Of a DNA stretch of 64,000 bases, positions 55,158 through 63,172 are shown in pieces. This DNA comes from Ramlibacter cellulosilyticus. Its GTDB lineage: Bacteria > Pseudomonadota > Gammaproteobacteria > Burkholderiales > Burkholderiaceae_C. The notes below the pieces were generated by a model. The model searched no databases and was not told where the DNA came from. It saw only the letters and a program-made list of their open reading frames with translations. Location: the NCBI RefSeq assembly GCF_014297465.1, contig NZ_JACORT010000003.1:372001-436000 (forward strand), in the 5' to 3' direction. How positions within the stretch are numbered: position 1 is the stretch's first letter; each line of letters begins with the position of its first letter. A program made the translations under genes and the position numbers.

Positions 55158-55766
55158 ATGGCGACGCACCTCGCCATCGCCGCGGTCGCGCGCACGGTGC
55201 TGCGCCTGCTGGAGCAGCAGTGCCCGCGCGACGAGTTCACCGGCACGCCTTCCTTCGCGCTGTACCAGAGCCACGACTTCGGCAACGCCGCGATCAACGA
55301 AGGCTTCTCGCTGATGCTGTACCGCGTCGCGGTGAATCCCGGACGCAACCTCGCTCCGCGCCGCGCGGCGGACGGCCTGCGGCGGCGCCCCTCGCTGCCC
55401 GTGGACCTGCACTTCCTCCTCACGCCGTGGGCGGCCGAGGCCGAACGGCAACTGCGCCTGCTCGGATGGGCGATGCGCTTCCTGGAAGACAACGCGATCC
55501 TCGCCGCCAACGAGCTGAACCACTCGCTGAGCCGCCGCGAGCTGCCGGTGTTCGAGCCCGACGAGACCGTGGAACTCAGTTGCGATCCGCCCGCGATCGC
55601 CGACTACCTCGGGCTGTGGGACAAGTACAAGGCCCGCTGGCAGACCTCCATCACCTACGTGGCGCGCATGGTGCGGCTCGACTCCGAGCTCGCGCTGCCC
55701 GAAGGCGGCCTCGTGCGCGTCCGCGACCTGCGCGTGGGCACCGAGCAGCTGGAGGAGAGCACGTGA
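55158..55766 (+). CDS. DUF4255 (Pvc16-like) tail terminator/cap protein
   Basis: The 202-residue protein matches the Pvc16 N-terminal family (DUF4255). It has AIAAVARTVLRLLEQQ, the beta-rich FSLMLYRVAVNPGRN and VDLHFLLTPWAAEAERQLRL followed by LGWAMRFLEDN. In Photorhabdus virulence cassettes Pvc16 caps the sheath end. There it is the last structural gene; here it comes near the front of the cluster. It overlaps the next gene by four bases. Confidence 0.85.
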   Translation: MATHLAIAAVARTVLRLLEQQCPRDEFTGTPSFALYQSHDFGNAAINEGFSLMLYRVAVNPGRNLAPRRAADGLRRRPSLPVDLHFLLTPWAAEAERQLRLLGWAMRFLEDNAILAANELNHSLSRRELPVFEPDETVELSCDPPAIADYLGLWDKYKARWQTSITYVARMVRLDSELALPEGGLVRVRDLRVGTEQLEEST

Positions 55767-56614
55767 GCGCCGAACCGCGCTTCCTCGTGCCGCGCCAGCT
55801 GCGGCCCGGCGCGGACCGCCTGGAGGTGTGGACGCCGTTCGCGGTGATGTTCCGCGACAGCTTCGACGGCCGCGTCGTCGCCGCCGGCCTCCGCGTGGAA
55901 CTTTCGGATCCCGTCACGCGGCGGATGCAGGCGCTGGAGGCGAACACGCAAGGCATCTTCGTGGCGCACCGTCTGCCGCGCATCCGCCCGGAAGACGCGG
56001 ACGCGTCGCCTTCGCCGCGGCGCGCCTTCGGCCTGCGCGTGCGCGACCTGCGCGGGCGCTTCCTGCCGCTGCGCCTCTCGCCCGAACTGCCCGTGGCGGG
56101 CCTGCTCGACCCCGACGGCCCGGCCTCGCCGCCGGCGGACCTCCCCTTCATCCCGCTGTACAGCGCTTCGACGCGCGGCCTCGGCGGTGGCGTCGGCCTG
56201 TTGCGTGCGCAGTTGCGGCGCGCCTCCGACCCCGACGCTCCCCTGTCCTGGGCGCGCGTGGAACTCTGGGCCGGCGTGCTGCGCCTCGGGGAGGGCCTCG
56301 CCGACGCCGGCGGCGAAGTGCTGCTGCCCTGCCACCTGCCGCCCCCGCGCGACCCGCCGCTGCACGGCTCGCCCCCCGAGCCCGATGCGGGCTTCGAACG
56401 CAATCGCTGGGACGTGCAACTGCGCGCGTACTGGGATCCGGCGCTCGCCGCCGAGCCCGTCCCGGACCTGCAGGCGGTGCGCGCGCAACCCGAAGTCCCG
56501 CTGCTGCGCAACGCAGGCTCGCCCCCCGAACCGCTGGGCGCGCTCGTGCTGCGGCCCGGCGCCACGCTCGTCGCGCGCAGCGACGCATCGTCGTTTCTCT
56601 TCGCCGGCGCATGA
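55763..56614 (+). CDS. Protein of unknown function in the injection cluster
   Basis: The 283-residue protein starts with GTG in a GTGA overlap with the DUF4255 gene, after GGAGGAGAG. It is beta-rich and Pro/Arg-rich: DRLEVWTPFAVMFRDSFDGR, RRAFGLRVRDLRGRFLPLRL, then a second half ending ALVLRPGATLVARSDASSF. No signal peptide or membrane helix is seen. I do not recognise a family. Its place between cap and sheath suggests a structural or surface component of the particle. Confidence 0.6.
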   Translation: MSAEPRFLVPRQLRPGADRLEVWTPFAVMFRDSFDGRVVAAGLRVELSDPVTRRMQALEANTQGIFVAHRLPRIRPEDADASPSPRRAFGLRVRDLRGRFLPLRLSPELPVAGLLDPDGPASPPADLPFIPLYSASTRGLGGGVGLLRAQLRRASDPDAPLSWARVELWAGVLRLGEGLADAGGEVLLPCHLPPPRDPPLHGSPPEPDAGFERNRWDVQLRAYWDPALAAEPVPDLQAVRAQPEVPLLRNAGSPPEPLGALVLRPGATLVARSDASSFLFAGA

Positions 56615-56647
56615 CGAGGCGCCGCAGACCCGAGAAGGAGAGCATCC

Positions 56648-58690
56648 ATGCCTGAATACCTGGCCCCGGGCGTCTTCGTGGAGGAGGTGTCCTTCCGCGC
56701 CAAGTCGATCGAAGGCGTCTCGACGACCACCACGGGCTTCATCGGCGCCGCGCGCTCCGGCCCCGTGCACCTGGAGCCGGACATCGTCACGAGCCTGGGC
56801 GATTTCGAGCAGGTCTACGGCGGCGGCGACGAGCTCGTGTTCAGCGACGCGGGGCGCACGCCCAACTTCCTGTGGCACGCGGTGCGCGCCTTCTTCACGG
56901 AAGGCGGCAAGCGGCTCTACGTCTCGCGCGTGTTCCAGGCGGGCGGCGCGGCGGAAGGCGAGCCGGCGCAGCTGTACGAGCCGATCACGGCCGGCGGCGA
57001 ACTGTCCGTGCCGGCGCCGACGGGTACCGGCGACGCGCTGCGCTATGCCGACGGGCACGCGCGCGTGGTGGACCTCGCCTCGCGCGGCGTGATGGTGCGG
57101 GCCCGCCACCCCGGAGCCGTCGGCAACTGGCGCGTGCGCTTCACGTTGCGGGGGCGCGCGAACATCCTCGGCGCGGCCGTCGACCCGGTGAGCCGCGCGC
57201 GGCGTACGACGGTGGGGGCGTTGGCCCACCGCGACCTGGTGTGGGTCCGGGACATCACGAGTCCCGCCATCGAAGGCGACCTCGGCCGCTTCCACATCGC
57301 ACTCTGGAACGAGGACACGGCCACGTGGTCCTTCGAGCCGGTGGAGAGCGGCTCGCCGCCGAGCGCGCCCTCCGGCACGCCGACGCTGGACGAACTGTTC
57401 CCCGATCCTTCGCCGGCCGCCGGCGACACGCTGCGCGTCGTGACCCTCTCCATCACGCTGCTGTCGCGGGACGGTACGCGCGAGCTCGCGACCTGGTCGG
57501 ACCTGCCGCTCGACCCCTCGCACCGACAGGGCGCCGGGCTCGATTCCGTGTTCGACCGCTTCGCCACGTCACCGGCGTCCGCCGCCGACGCGCGCCTGCT
57601 GCCGCTGGTGATCGCGCGCGACGGCACGCAGGTGGGCGACGCGGCGGACGTCCTCTCGGTGCTGTTCGACGGGGACGCGCTGCCCCTGCTGCAGCCCTCC
57701 GAGACCGAGCGCCTGCGCAACGTGTCGGTGGAGGACAAGCTCACCATGGGCGTGTCCGCCGATTTCCTGCTCGAAGGCGGGCACGACGGCGAACGCCCCG
57801 CGGCCGGCGACTATGAAGGCGCGGCGGACCCGCGGCGGTCCTACTCGCTCGGCCTGCGGCAGTTCGAGGACATCGAGGACATCTCCATCGTCGCGGCGCC
57901 GGGCTACACCTGGGACTACGCGAACTACGACGAGGACGCGGACGCCATCCAGGGCCTGCTGATCGCGCATGCCGAGCGCATGCGCTACCGCATCGCCGTC
58001 CTGGACAGCGCGGAGGGACAGACGATCGCGGAAGTGCGCGACATGCGCGCGCGCATCGACTCGAAGTACGCCGCGCTGTACTACCCGTGGGTCACCGTGC
58101 TCGACCCGGTCACGCGCAACGAGATCGACCTGCCCCCCAGCGGCTTCGTCGCGGGCATCTACGCGCGCAACGACGTCGACCGCGGCGTCTACAAGGCGCC
58201 GGCCAACGAGGTGGTGCGGCTGGCGCTCGGCTTCGAGACGCTCCTGAACAAGGGCCAGCAGGAGGTCCTCAATCCCGAAGGCATCAACTGCTTCCGCTTC
58301 TTCGAGGGCCGCGGCATGCGCCTGTGGGGCGCGCGCACGATCAGCTCGGACCCGGAGTGGAAGTACGTCAACGTGCGGCGCTACTTCGCGTACCTGGAGC
58401 GGTCCATCGACAAGGGCACGCAGTGGGCCGTGTTCGAGCCCAACGGCGAGCAGCTCTGGGCGAACGTGCGCCGCACCGTCGAGGACTTCCTCCTCAACGA
58501 ATGGCAAAGCGGCGCGCTGCTCGGGGACAAGCCGGAGAAGGCGTTCTTCGTGCGCTGCGACCGGTCGACCATGACGCAGAACGACCTGGACAACGGGCGG
58601 CTGATCTGCCTCATCGGGGTCGCGCCGCTCAAGCCCGCCGAGTTCGTGATCTTCCGCATCGGCCAGTGGACGGCCGACCGCAAGGTCTGA
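56648..58690 (+). CDS. Contractile tail sheath protein (Pvc2-like)
   Basis: This is the outer contractile tube. The 680-residue protein starts PEYLAPGVFVEEVSFRAKSI, the linker that interlocks sheath subunits. The conserved core and C-terminal sheath domain (NVRRYFAYLERSIDKGTQWA, VFEPNGEQLWANVRRTVEDF) follow, ending with the second linker strand GVAPLKPAEFVIFRIGQW. It is much longer than Pvc2 (about 350 residues) through a central insertion (about residues 90-380). GAGAAGGAGAG precedes the ATG. Confidence 0.94.
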   Translation: MPEYLAPGVFVEEVSFRAKSIEGVSTTTTGFIGAARSGPVHLEPDIVTSLGDFEQVYGGGDELVFSDAGRTPNFLWHAVRAFFTEGGKRLYVSRVFQAGGAAEGEPAQLYEPITAGGELSVPAPTGTGDALRYADGHARVVDLASRGVMVRARHPGAVGNWRVRFTLRGRANILGAAVDPVSRARRTTVGALAHRDLVWVRDITSPAIEGDLGRFHIALWNEDTATWSFEPVESGSPPSAPSGTPTLDELFPDPSPAAGDTLRVVTLSITLLSRDGTRELATWSDLPLDPSHRQGAGLDSVFDRFATSPASAADARLLPLVIARDGTQVGDAADVLSVLFDGDALPLLQPSETERLRNVSVEDKLTMGVSADFLLEGGHDGERPAAGDYEGAADPRRSYSLGLRQFEDIEDISIVAAPGYTWDYANYDEDADAIQGLLIAHAERMRYRIAVLDSAEGQTIAEVRDMRARIDSKYAALYYPWVTVLDPVTRNEIDLPPSGFVAGIYARNDVDRGVYKAPANEVVRLALGFETLLNKGQQEVLNPEGINCFRFFEGRGMRLWGARTISSDPEWKYVNVRRYFAYLERSIDKGTQWAVFEPNGEQLWANVRRTVEDFLLNEWQSGALLGDKPEKAFFVRCDRSTMTQNDLDNGRLICLIGVAPLKPAEFVIFRIGQWTADRKV

Positions 58691-58714
58691 TCCCCGCCAC
58701 GACAGGAGAAGGCC

Positions 58715-59167
58715 ATGGCCGTCCAGAGAGAGCGCCCTTACGTGCAGTTCAACTTCCTGGTGGACCTGGGCACGGGCACCACCGACGGGCCCGACGCGGG
58801 CTTCCAGGAAGTGAGCGGCGTCGGCATGGAGGTGACCGTCGCGGAATACCGCAACGGCAACAGCCGCGAGAACAGCGTGATGAAGGTGACCGGCTTGAAC
58901 AAGTCCACCGATGTCACCATGAAGCGCGGCGTGATCGGATCGCTGTCGCTCTATGCCTGGCTCAACCAGATCCGCAACGGCGACCAGAACGCGCTGCGCA
59001 CCGTCACCATCCAGCTGCAGAACGAGGACCACACCCAGGTGGTGCAGACCTGGAAGCTGCTGCGTGCCCGCATCATCAAGCACACCAGCGGCCCCTTCAA
59101 CGCCAAGGGCACCGACGTGGCGATGGAAGAACTGGTGCTGGCCTACGAGCGGCTCGAGATGGAGTGA
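58715..59167 (+). CDS. Phage-tail-like inner tube protein (Pvc1-like, gp19 family)
   Basis: The 150-residue protein forms the hexameric inner tube. The family features are FNFLVDLGTGTTDGPDAGFQ, EVSGVGMEVTVAEYRNGNS and LKRGVIGS-type sequence at MKRGVIGSLSLYAWLNQIRN. It ends at VLAYERLEME. GACAGGAGAAGG precedes the ATG. It sits directly after the first sheath gene, the usual sheath-tube order. Confidence 0.93.
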   Translation: MAVQRERPYVQFNFLVDLGTGTTDGPDAGFQEVSGVGMEVTVAEYRNGNSRENSVMKVTGLNKSTDVTMKRGVIGSLSLYAWLNQIRNGDQNALRTVTIQLQNEDHTQVVQTWKLLRARIIKHTSGPFNAKGTDVAMEELVLAYERLEME

Positions 59168-59171
59168 AGCC

Positions 59172-61790
59172 GTGAGCCTGCAGCCGCCGCGCCGCCTGCC
59201 GGGCGTCCGTTTCGAAGTGCCGCCCCCGGCGCTCGACGAAGCCCTGCCGCGCATGGACATCGCGTTCTTCGTCGGCTTCGCCACGCGCGGGCCGCTGGTG
59301 CGCGCGGTCGCGGTGGAGAGCCTGGCGGAGTTCGAGGCGGTGTACGGCACGGGCATCGCCCTGGCGCGCGACCGCGACACGCGCGAGCCCGTGTCCGGGC
59401 TGCTGCATCCGTGCGTGCGCAGCTTCTTCAGCCAGGGCGGGCGGCGGTGCTGGATCCTGCGGGTGGCGGGCGCGTCGGTCGAAGCCTCCATGTTCCCGGT
59501 ACCGGGCATGCTGCTGGCGACCCCGCGCGAAGGCGGGCAGGGCTGGCAGTTCGCACCCGCATCCTTGCGGGCTGCGACGCCGGGCAGCGGCGCCGACACG
59601 CTGCGCGTCGCGGCGCGCACCGAAACGCTGGTGCTGCGCGTGCGGCCCGTGGAGGGCGATGCGGAAGCACTGTCGCTCTCCACGACGGCCGCTGCCGCGG
59701 CGCAGTTGCAGGCTGGCGACCTGTTGCGCGTCGAGCGCGATGGCGTGCGGCTGCATGCGCGCGTCGAGGGGATCGGGACCTCCGCAGGGCTGGCCGTTGT
59801 GCGGCTGCGCAGCCTGTGCGCGCTGCAGCCGCTGGTGCAAGGCTCTCCCGCAGCGGACGACGGGTCCTCCTGGATCGACGAGGCCGGGCTCTTGCACGTG
59901 CGTGACCGCCTGGCGGGCGCGATGCCGCAGCTCGGCGAAGTGCTGCCGCTCGGCGATCCGCTCGCGCCGTCCGCCTGGTTCGCGCTCACGCAAGCGGAGG
60001 TGGTGGAAACGGCCACGCGCGACCGCGCGGCGCTGGTCGAACTGCAAGGTCCTGCATGGGAAGAGGCCGACGTCGCGCCGCTCGTACAGGCGTGGTGCGC
60101 CGCGGGCGAAGAGCGCGTCGCGCAGGTGCTGCGCGTGCAGTTGCAGGTGCGCGAAGGCAGCGCGGTGCAGGCCTTGTCGCCCGTGCTGCGCAGTGCCCCT
60201 GGCGCGTCCGGCCTCGATGCGGTCTTCCCCCTGGTCGCTCCCGCGTCGCCCGACGAGAGCCTCTGGCTGCCCTTGCTGGACCTCCCGGGATTCTCTCCCT
60301 TCGTCGCACCCTGGCCGCGCGAGCGCTCCGCGCTGGAACGCGATGGCCTCGCGGATTTCTCGTGGCATGTCTTCGCGGAGCCGGCACTCGCCGGCTACGC
60401 GAGCGACGTGCTGGCGGACCGCGCCGAGGCGCTGCTGCTCGCCGGCGGCGAGCCCCGGCCCTTGCGCGGCATGCACGCGCTCTTCGGCGGCGCCGGCGCC
60501 GAACTCGTCGACGAGCCGACCTTGCTCGCCATCCCGGATGCCGTGCATCCCGGCTGGATCCCGGCCCCGGAGGTCGTGGCCTGGGAAGAAGGCGAAGCGT
60601 TCCCCGATCCGGAGCCGCCGGCCGCGGGACCTTTCGCCGATTGCGCCGCCGAACCGCTGCCCGCGCCGTCCTTCGAGCGCGGCGCCGACCCCGATGCGGC
60701 GGGCGGCTTCACCTTGTACTGGACCGACGTGGAGACGGGTGCGACCTACGTGCTGGAAGAAGCCTCCGATCCATCGTTCGCCGCCGCCACGATCCTCCAG
60801 GAAGCCCTCGCGAGCCGCTACACCGCCGTCGAACGCCCCGGCGGTTCGTACCACTTCCGCGTGCGCGCGGTGCTCGGGCCGCGCCGCAGCGGCTGGTCGC
60901 GCCCGGTGCGCATCACCGTGGGCGAGACGGGCTTCGTGACGAAGCCCTGGCGCTCCGACGAACTGCTCGCCATCCACCGCCTGATGCTGCGCAGCGCGGC
61001 GGGCCGCGGCGACGTGCTGGCGGTGCTCGCCTTGCCCGCGCACTTCGACCGCACGCAGGCCATCGCGCATGCGGACGCCCTGCGCGAGCCGCACCCCGCG
61101 GGCGGCCCGGTGCATCCCCCCGCGCTCGGCGAGGACGAGGCGCGCGCGCTCTCCCACGGCGCGCTGTACCACCCGTGGCTGGTGATCGTCCGCGACCGCG
61201 AGGTGCTGCGCTTCCCGCCCGATGGCGCCGTCTGCGGCCAGCTTGCCGGCAGCGCGCTGCGGCGCGGCGCCTGGATCGCCGTCGCCAACCAGCCGCTGCG
61301 CGACGTCGTCGCGCTGCTGCCCGCCGCGCTCGCACCCGACACGCCGCAGCGCCAGGCGCTGCTGGACGCGCAGGTGAACCTGGTGCGCAATGCGCCCCAC
61401 GGCATCGTGCTCTCGACCGCCGACACGCTGACCCCCGACGCGCCCTGGCGTCCCGTCAACGTGCGGCGCCTGATGGCGCTGCTGCGCCGTTCGGCCCTGA
61501 AGCGCGGCGTCACCTATGTGTTCGAACCGAACGGCCCGGCGCTGCGGCGCACGGTGGAGCGTGCCTTCGGCGCGATGCTCGACCTGCTGTTCCGGCGCGG
61601 GGCCTTCGCGGGCACGCGCGCGGACGCCGCCTACCGCGTCGACGCGGGCGAGACCCTCAACACGCGGCAGCGCGCCGATGCCGGCCAGTTCTGGGTGGAG
61701 CTGCAAGTGGCACCGGCGCTGCCGCTCGAATTCCTCACCGTCCGCGTGGTGCGCGAAGGCGACCGCGTGGCTTCGCGCGAGGTGCACTGA
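59172..61790 (+). CDS. Second, enlarged sheath protein with a fibronectin-III-like insert
   Basis: The 872-residue protein has sheath-like ends: an N-terminal MDIAFFVGFATRGPLVRAVA and a C-terminal NVRRLMALLRRSALKRGVTY plus VFEPNGPALRRTVERAFGAM. A central segment at about residues 500-585 is a fibronectin type III-like domain (GGFTLYWTDVETGATYVLEE, then SYHFRVRAVLGPRRSGWSRP). Pvc3/Pvc4 are alternative sheaths in related particles, so this may form a special ring near the baseplate or display the domain outside. The GTG start at 59172 is four bases after the tube stop. Confidence 0.85.
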   Translation: MSLQPPRRLPGVRFEVPPPALDEALPRMDIAFFVGFATRGPLVRAVAVESLAEFEAVYGTGIALARDRDTREPVSGLLHPCVRSFFSQGGRRCWILRVAGASVEASMFPVPGMLLATPREGGQGWQFAPASLRAATPGSGADTLRVAARTETLVLRVRPVEGDAEALSLSTTAAAAAQLQAGDLLRVERDGVRLHARVEGIGTSAGLAVVRLRSLCALQPLVQGSPAADDGSSWIDEAGLLHVRDRLAGAMPQLGEVLPLGDPLAPSAWFALTQAEVVETATRDRAALVELQGPAWEEADVAPLVQAWCAAGEERVAQVLRVQLQVREGSAVQALSPVLRSAPGASGLDAVFPLVAPASPDESLWLPLLDLPGFSPFVAPWPRERSALERDGLADFSWHVFAEPALAGYASDVLADRAEALLLAGGEPRPLRGMHALFGGAGAELVDEPTLLAIPDAVHPGWIPAPEVVAWEEGEAFPDPEPPAAGPFADCAAEPLPAPSFERGADPDAAGGFTLYWTDVETGATYVLEEASDPSFAAATILQEALASRYTAVERPGGSYHFRVRAVLGPRRSGWSRPVRITVGETGFVTKPWRSDELLAIHRLMLRSAAGRGDVLAVLALPAHFDRTQAIAHADALREPHPAGGPVHPPALGEDEARALSHGALYHPWLVIVRDREVLRFPPDGAVCGQLAGSALRRGAWIAVANQPLRDVVALLPAALAPDTPQRQALLDAQVNLVRNAPHGIVLSTADTLTPDAPWRPVNVRRLMALLRRSALKRGVTYVFEPNGPALRRTVERAFGAMLDLLFRRGAFAGTRADAAYRVDAGETLNTRQRADAGQFWVELQVAPALPLEFLTVRVVREGDRVASREVH

Positions 61791-61791
61791 C

Positions 61792-62247
61792 ATGGCCGCG
61801 ACGCCTTTCACCTCGTTCAACTTCGCGGTCGAGATCGTGCCGGACGGCGCCTCGTCGCCGCTGGTGAGCGCCGCGTTCGCGGAGTGCGACGGCCTCGAGA
61901 TGGGCATGGACGTGAAGACCATCCGCGAAGGCGGCAGCAACGACCGGCAGGTGCGCCTCGCCGGGCCCGCGACCTTCGGGCAGCTCACGCTCAAGCGCGG
62001 GATGACCGCGGCGAGCCTGCAGCTGTGGAAGTGGATGGCCGACAGCGTCGCCGATCCGGGCCTGCGCGCGCAGGCCGAGGTGGTGCTCTACGCAGCGGAC
62101 GGCAGCACCGAGCGCGCCCGCGTGGTGCTGGAGCGCTGCCTGCCGGTGAAGCTGAAGGTGCCGGCCCTGAACGCGAAGGACGGCGGGGTGGCGGTCGAGG
62201 AACTGCAGCTCGCCTACGAGTGCTTCACCGTCAAGGCAGGAGGCTGA
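61792..62247 (+). CDS. Second tube protein (Pvc5-like, gp19 family)
   Basis: The 151-residue protein is a paralogue of the tube protein at 58715. It has FTSFNFAVEIVPDGASSPLV, FAECDGLEMGMDVKTIREGG, LTLKRGMTAASLQLWKWM and an ending VEELQLAYECFTVK. In Pvc/Afp particles a second tube subunit starts the tube on the baseplate. It begins one base after the second sheath gene and abuts the LysM gene. Confidence 0.9.
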   Translation: MAATPFTSFNFAVEIVPDGASSPLVSAAFAECDGLEMGMDVKTIREGGSNDRQVRLAGPATFGQLTLKRGMTAASLQLWKWMADSVADPGLRAQAEVVLYAADGSTERARVVLERCLPVKLKVPALNAKDGGVAVEELQLAYECFTVKAGG

Positions 62248-62997
62248 ATGGCCGAACCGCGCAACACCGCGAAGGCGCAGCTCGTCGAGCTCGACGAAGC
62301 GCTGAAGGATCCGAAGCCGGGCGGCAAGACCGTCACCGTGCAGTTCAACCCGGAGTCGCTCAAGCTCAGCTTCTCCAACCAGGTCCAGAACAGCAGCACG
62401 AGCAGCAACGCGGGCAGCAGCGGCGGGGGCTCGGGCGACCAGTCGCAGGGCACGCAGGGCCGCCAGTTCGTGGGCACGGGAACGACCAAGCTGGCGGTGC
62501 AACTCTGGTTCGACGCGAACGCGGCGGGCGAGGGCGGCGATCGCGTGGACGACGTGCGCCGCCTGACGCAGGAAGTCATCTACTTCATCACGCCGCAGGA
62601 GGCGAGCTCGGACCCGACCAAGTTCCTGCCGCCGGGCATCCGCTTCGCCTGGGGCTCGTTCCTGTTCAACGGGCTCGTCGACGGCATCGAGGAGACGATC
62701 GACTTCTTCTCGCCCGAAGGCAAGCCGCTGCGCGCGAACATCTCGCTCACCCTGTCGCAGCAGACCATCCTGGTCTCCAGCTTCACGGGGTCGGGCCGGG
62801 TGCCGGGGCGGCCGCGCGCGCCGGGCACCACGCCGCTCACGCCGGCGGCCGCGGGCAGCACCTTGCAAGGTCTCGCCGGCGGCGCAAGCGGCGACTGGCA
62901 GGGGATCGCCGCGGCCAACGGCATCGAGAACCCGCGGCTGCTCGCACCCGGCCAGCTGGTCGACCTCTCGGCGCGTGTCCCGCGCCTGACTTTCTGA
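62248..62997 (+). CDS. CIS tube/baseplate adaptor with C-terminal LysM (Pvc7-like)
   Basis: The 249-residue protein starts with the CIS-tube family N-terminus (KTVTVQFNPESLKLSFSNQV). A Ser/Gly-rich loop (residues 45-70) follows, then FLPPGIRFAWGSFLFNGLVD and a C-terminal LysM-like module (GDWQGIAAANGIENPRLLAP). Pvc7 has this layout and joins tube to baseplate. It starts directly at the previous stop. Confidence 0.88.
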   Translation: MAEPRNTAKAQLVELDEALKDPKPGGKTVTVQFNPESLKLSFSNQVQNSSTSSNAGSSGGGSGDQSQGTQGRQFVGTGTTKLAVQLWFDANAAGEGGDRVDDVRRLTQEVIYFITPQEASSDPTKFLPPGIRFAWGSFLFNGLVDGIEETIDFFSPEGKPLRANISLTLSQQTILVSSFTGSGRVPGRPRAPGTTPLTPAAAGSTLQGLAGGASGDWQGIAAANGIENPRLLAPGQLVDLSARVPRLTF

Positions 62998-63006
62998 GGA
63001 GCCGCG

Positions 63007-63171
63007 ATGCCCGTCGTGATCAACGAGTTCGAAGCCGTCGACGCGCCGCCCGCGCCGGCCACGCCGGCAGCGGAAGGCGGCCCGCAACAGCAGCCGCTGC
63101 CGCAGCCGGAAGACCTGCGCCGCCTGCTCGACGTGCTTTCGGAGGCGCAGCTTCGGCTGTGGGCGCACTGA
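63007..63171 (+). CDS. Small DUF5908-like injection-system protein (Pvc6 position)
   Basis: A 54-codon ORF begins MPVVINEFEAVDA, close to the MPxxIxE start of DUF5908 proteins found beside Pvc7/Pvc8 genes. A Pro/Gln-rich middle and a short helix (DLRRLLDVLSEAQLRLWAH) follow. GAGGAGCCGCG precedes the ATG. It is tightly packed between the LysM gene and the hub gene. Confidence 0.65.
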   Translation: MPVVINEFEAVDAPPAPATPAAEGGPQQQPLPQPEDLRRLLDVLSEAQLRLWAH

Positions 63172-63172
63172 C

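Noticed and set aside
57569-60016. An 815-codon minus-strand frame opposite the sheath and tube genes
   Set aside because: The plus-strand sheath and tube proteins show family motifs; the antisense product shows none.
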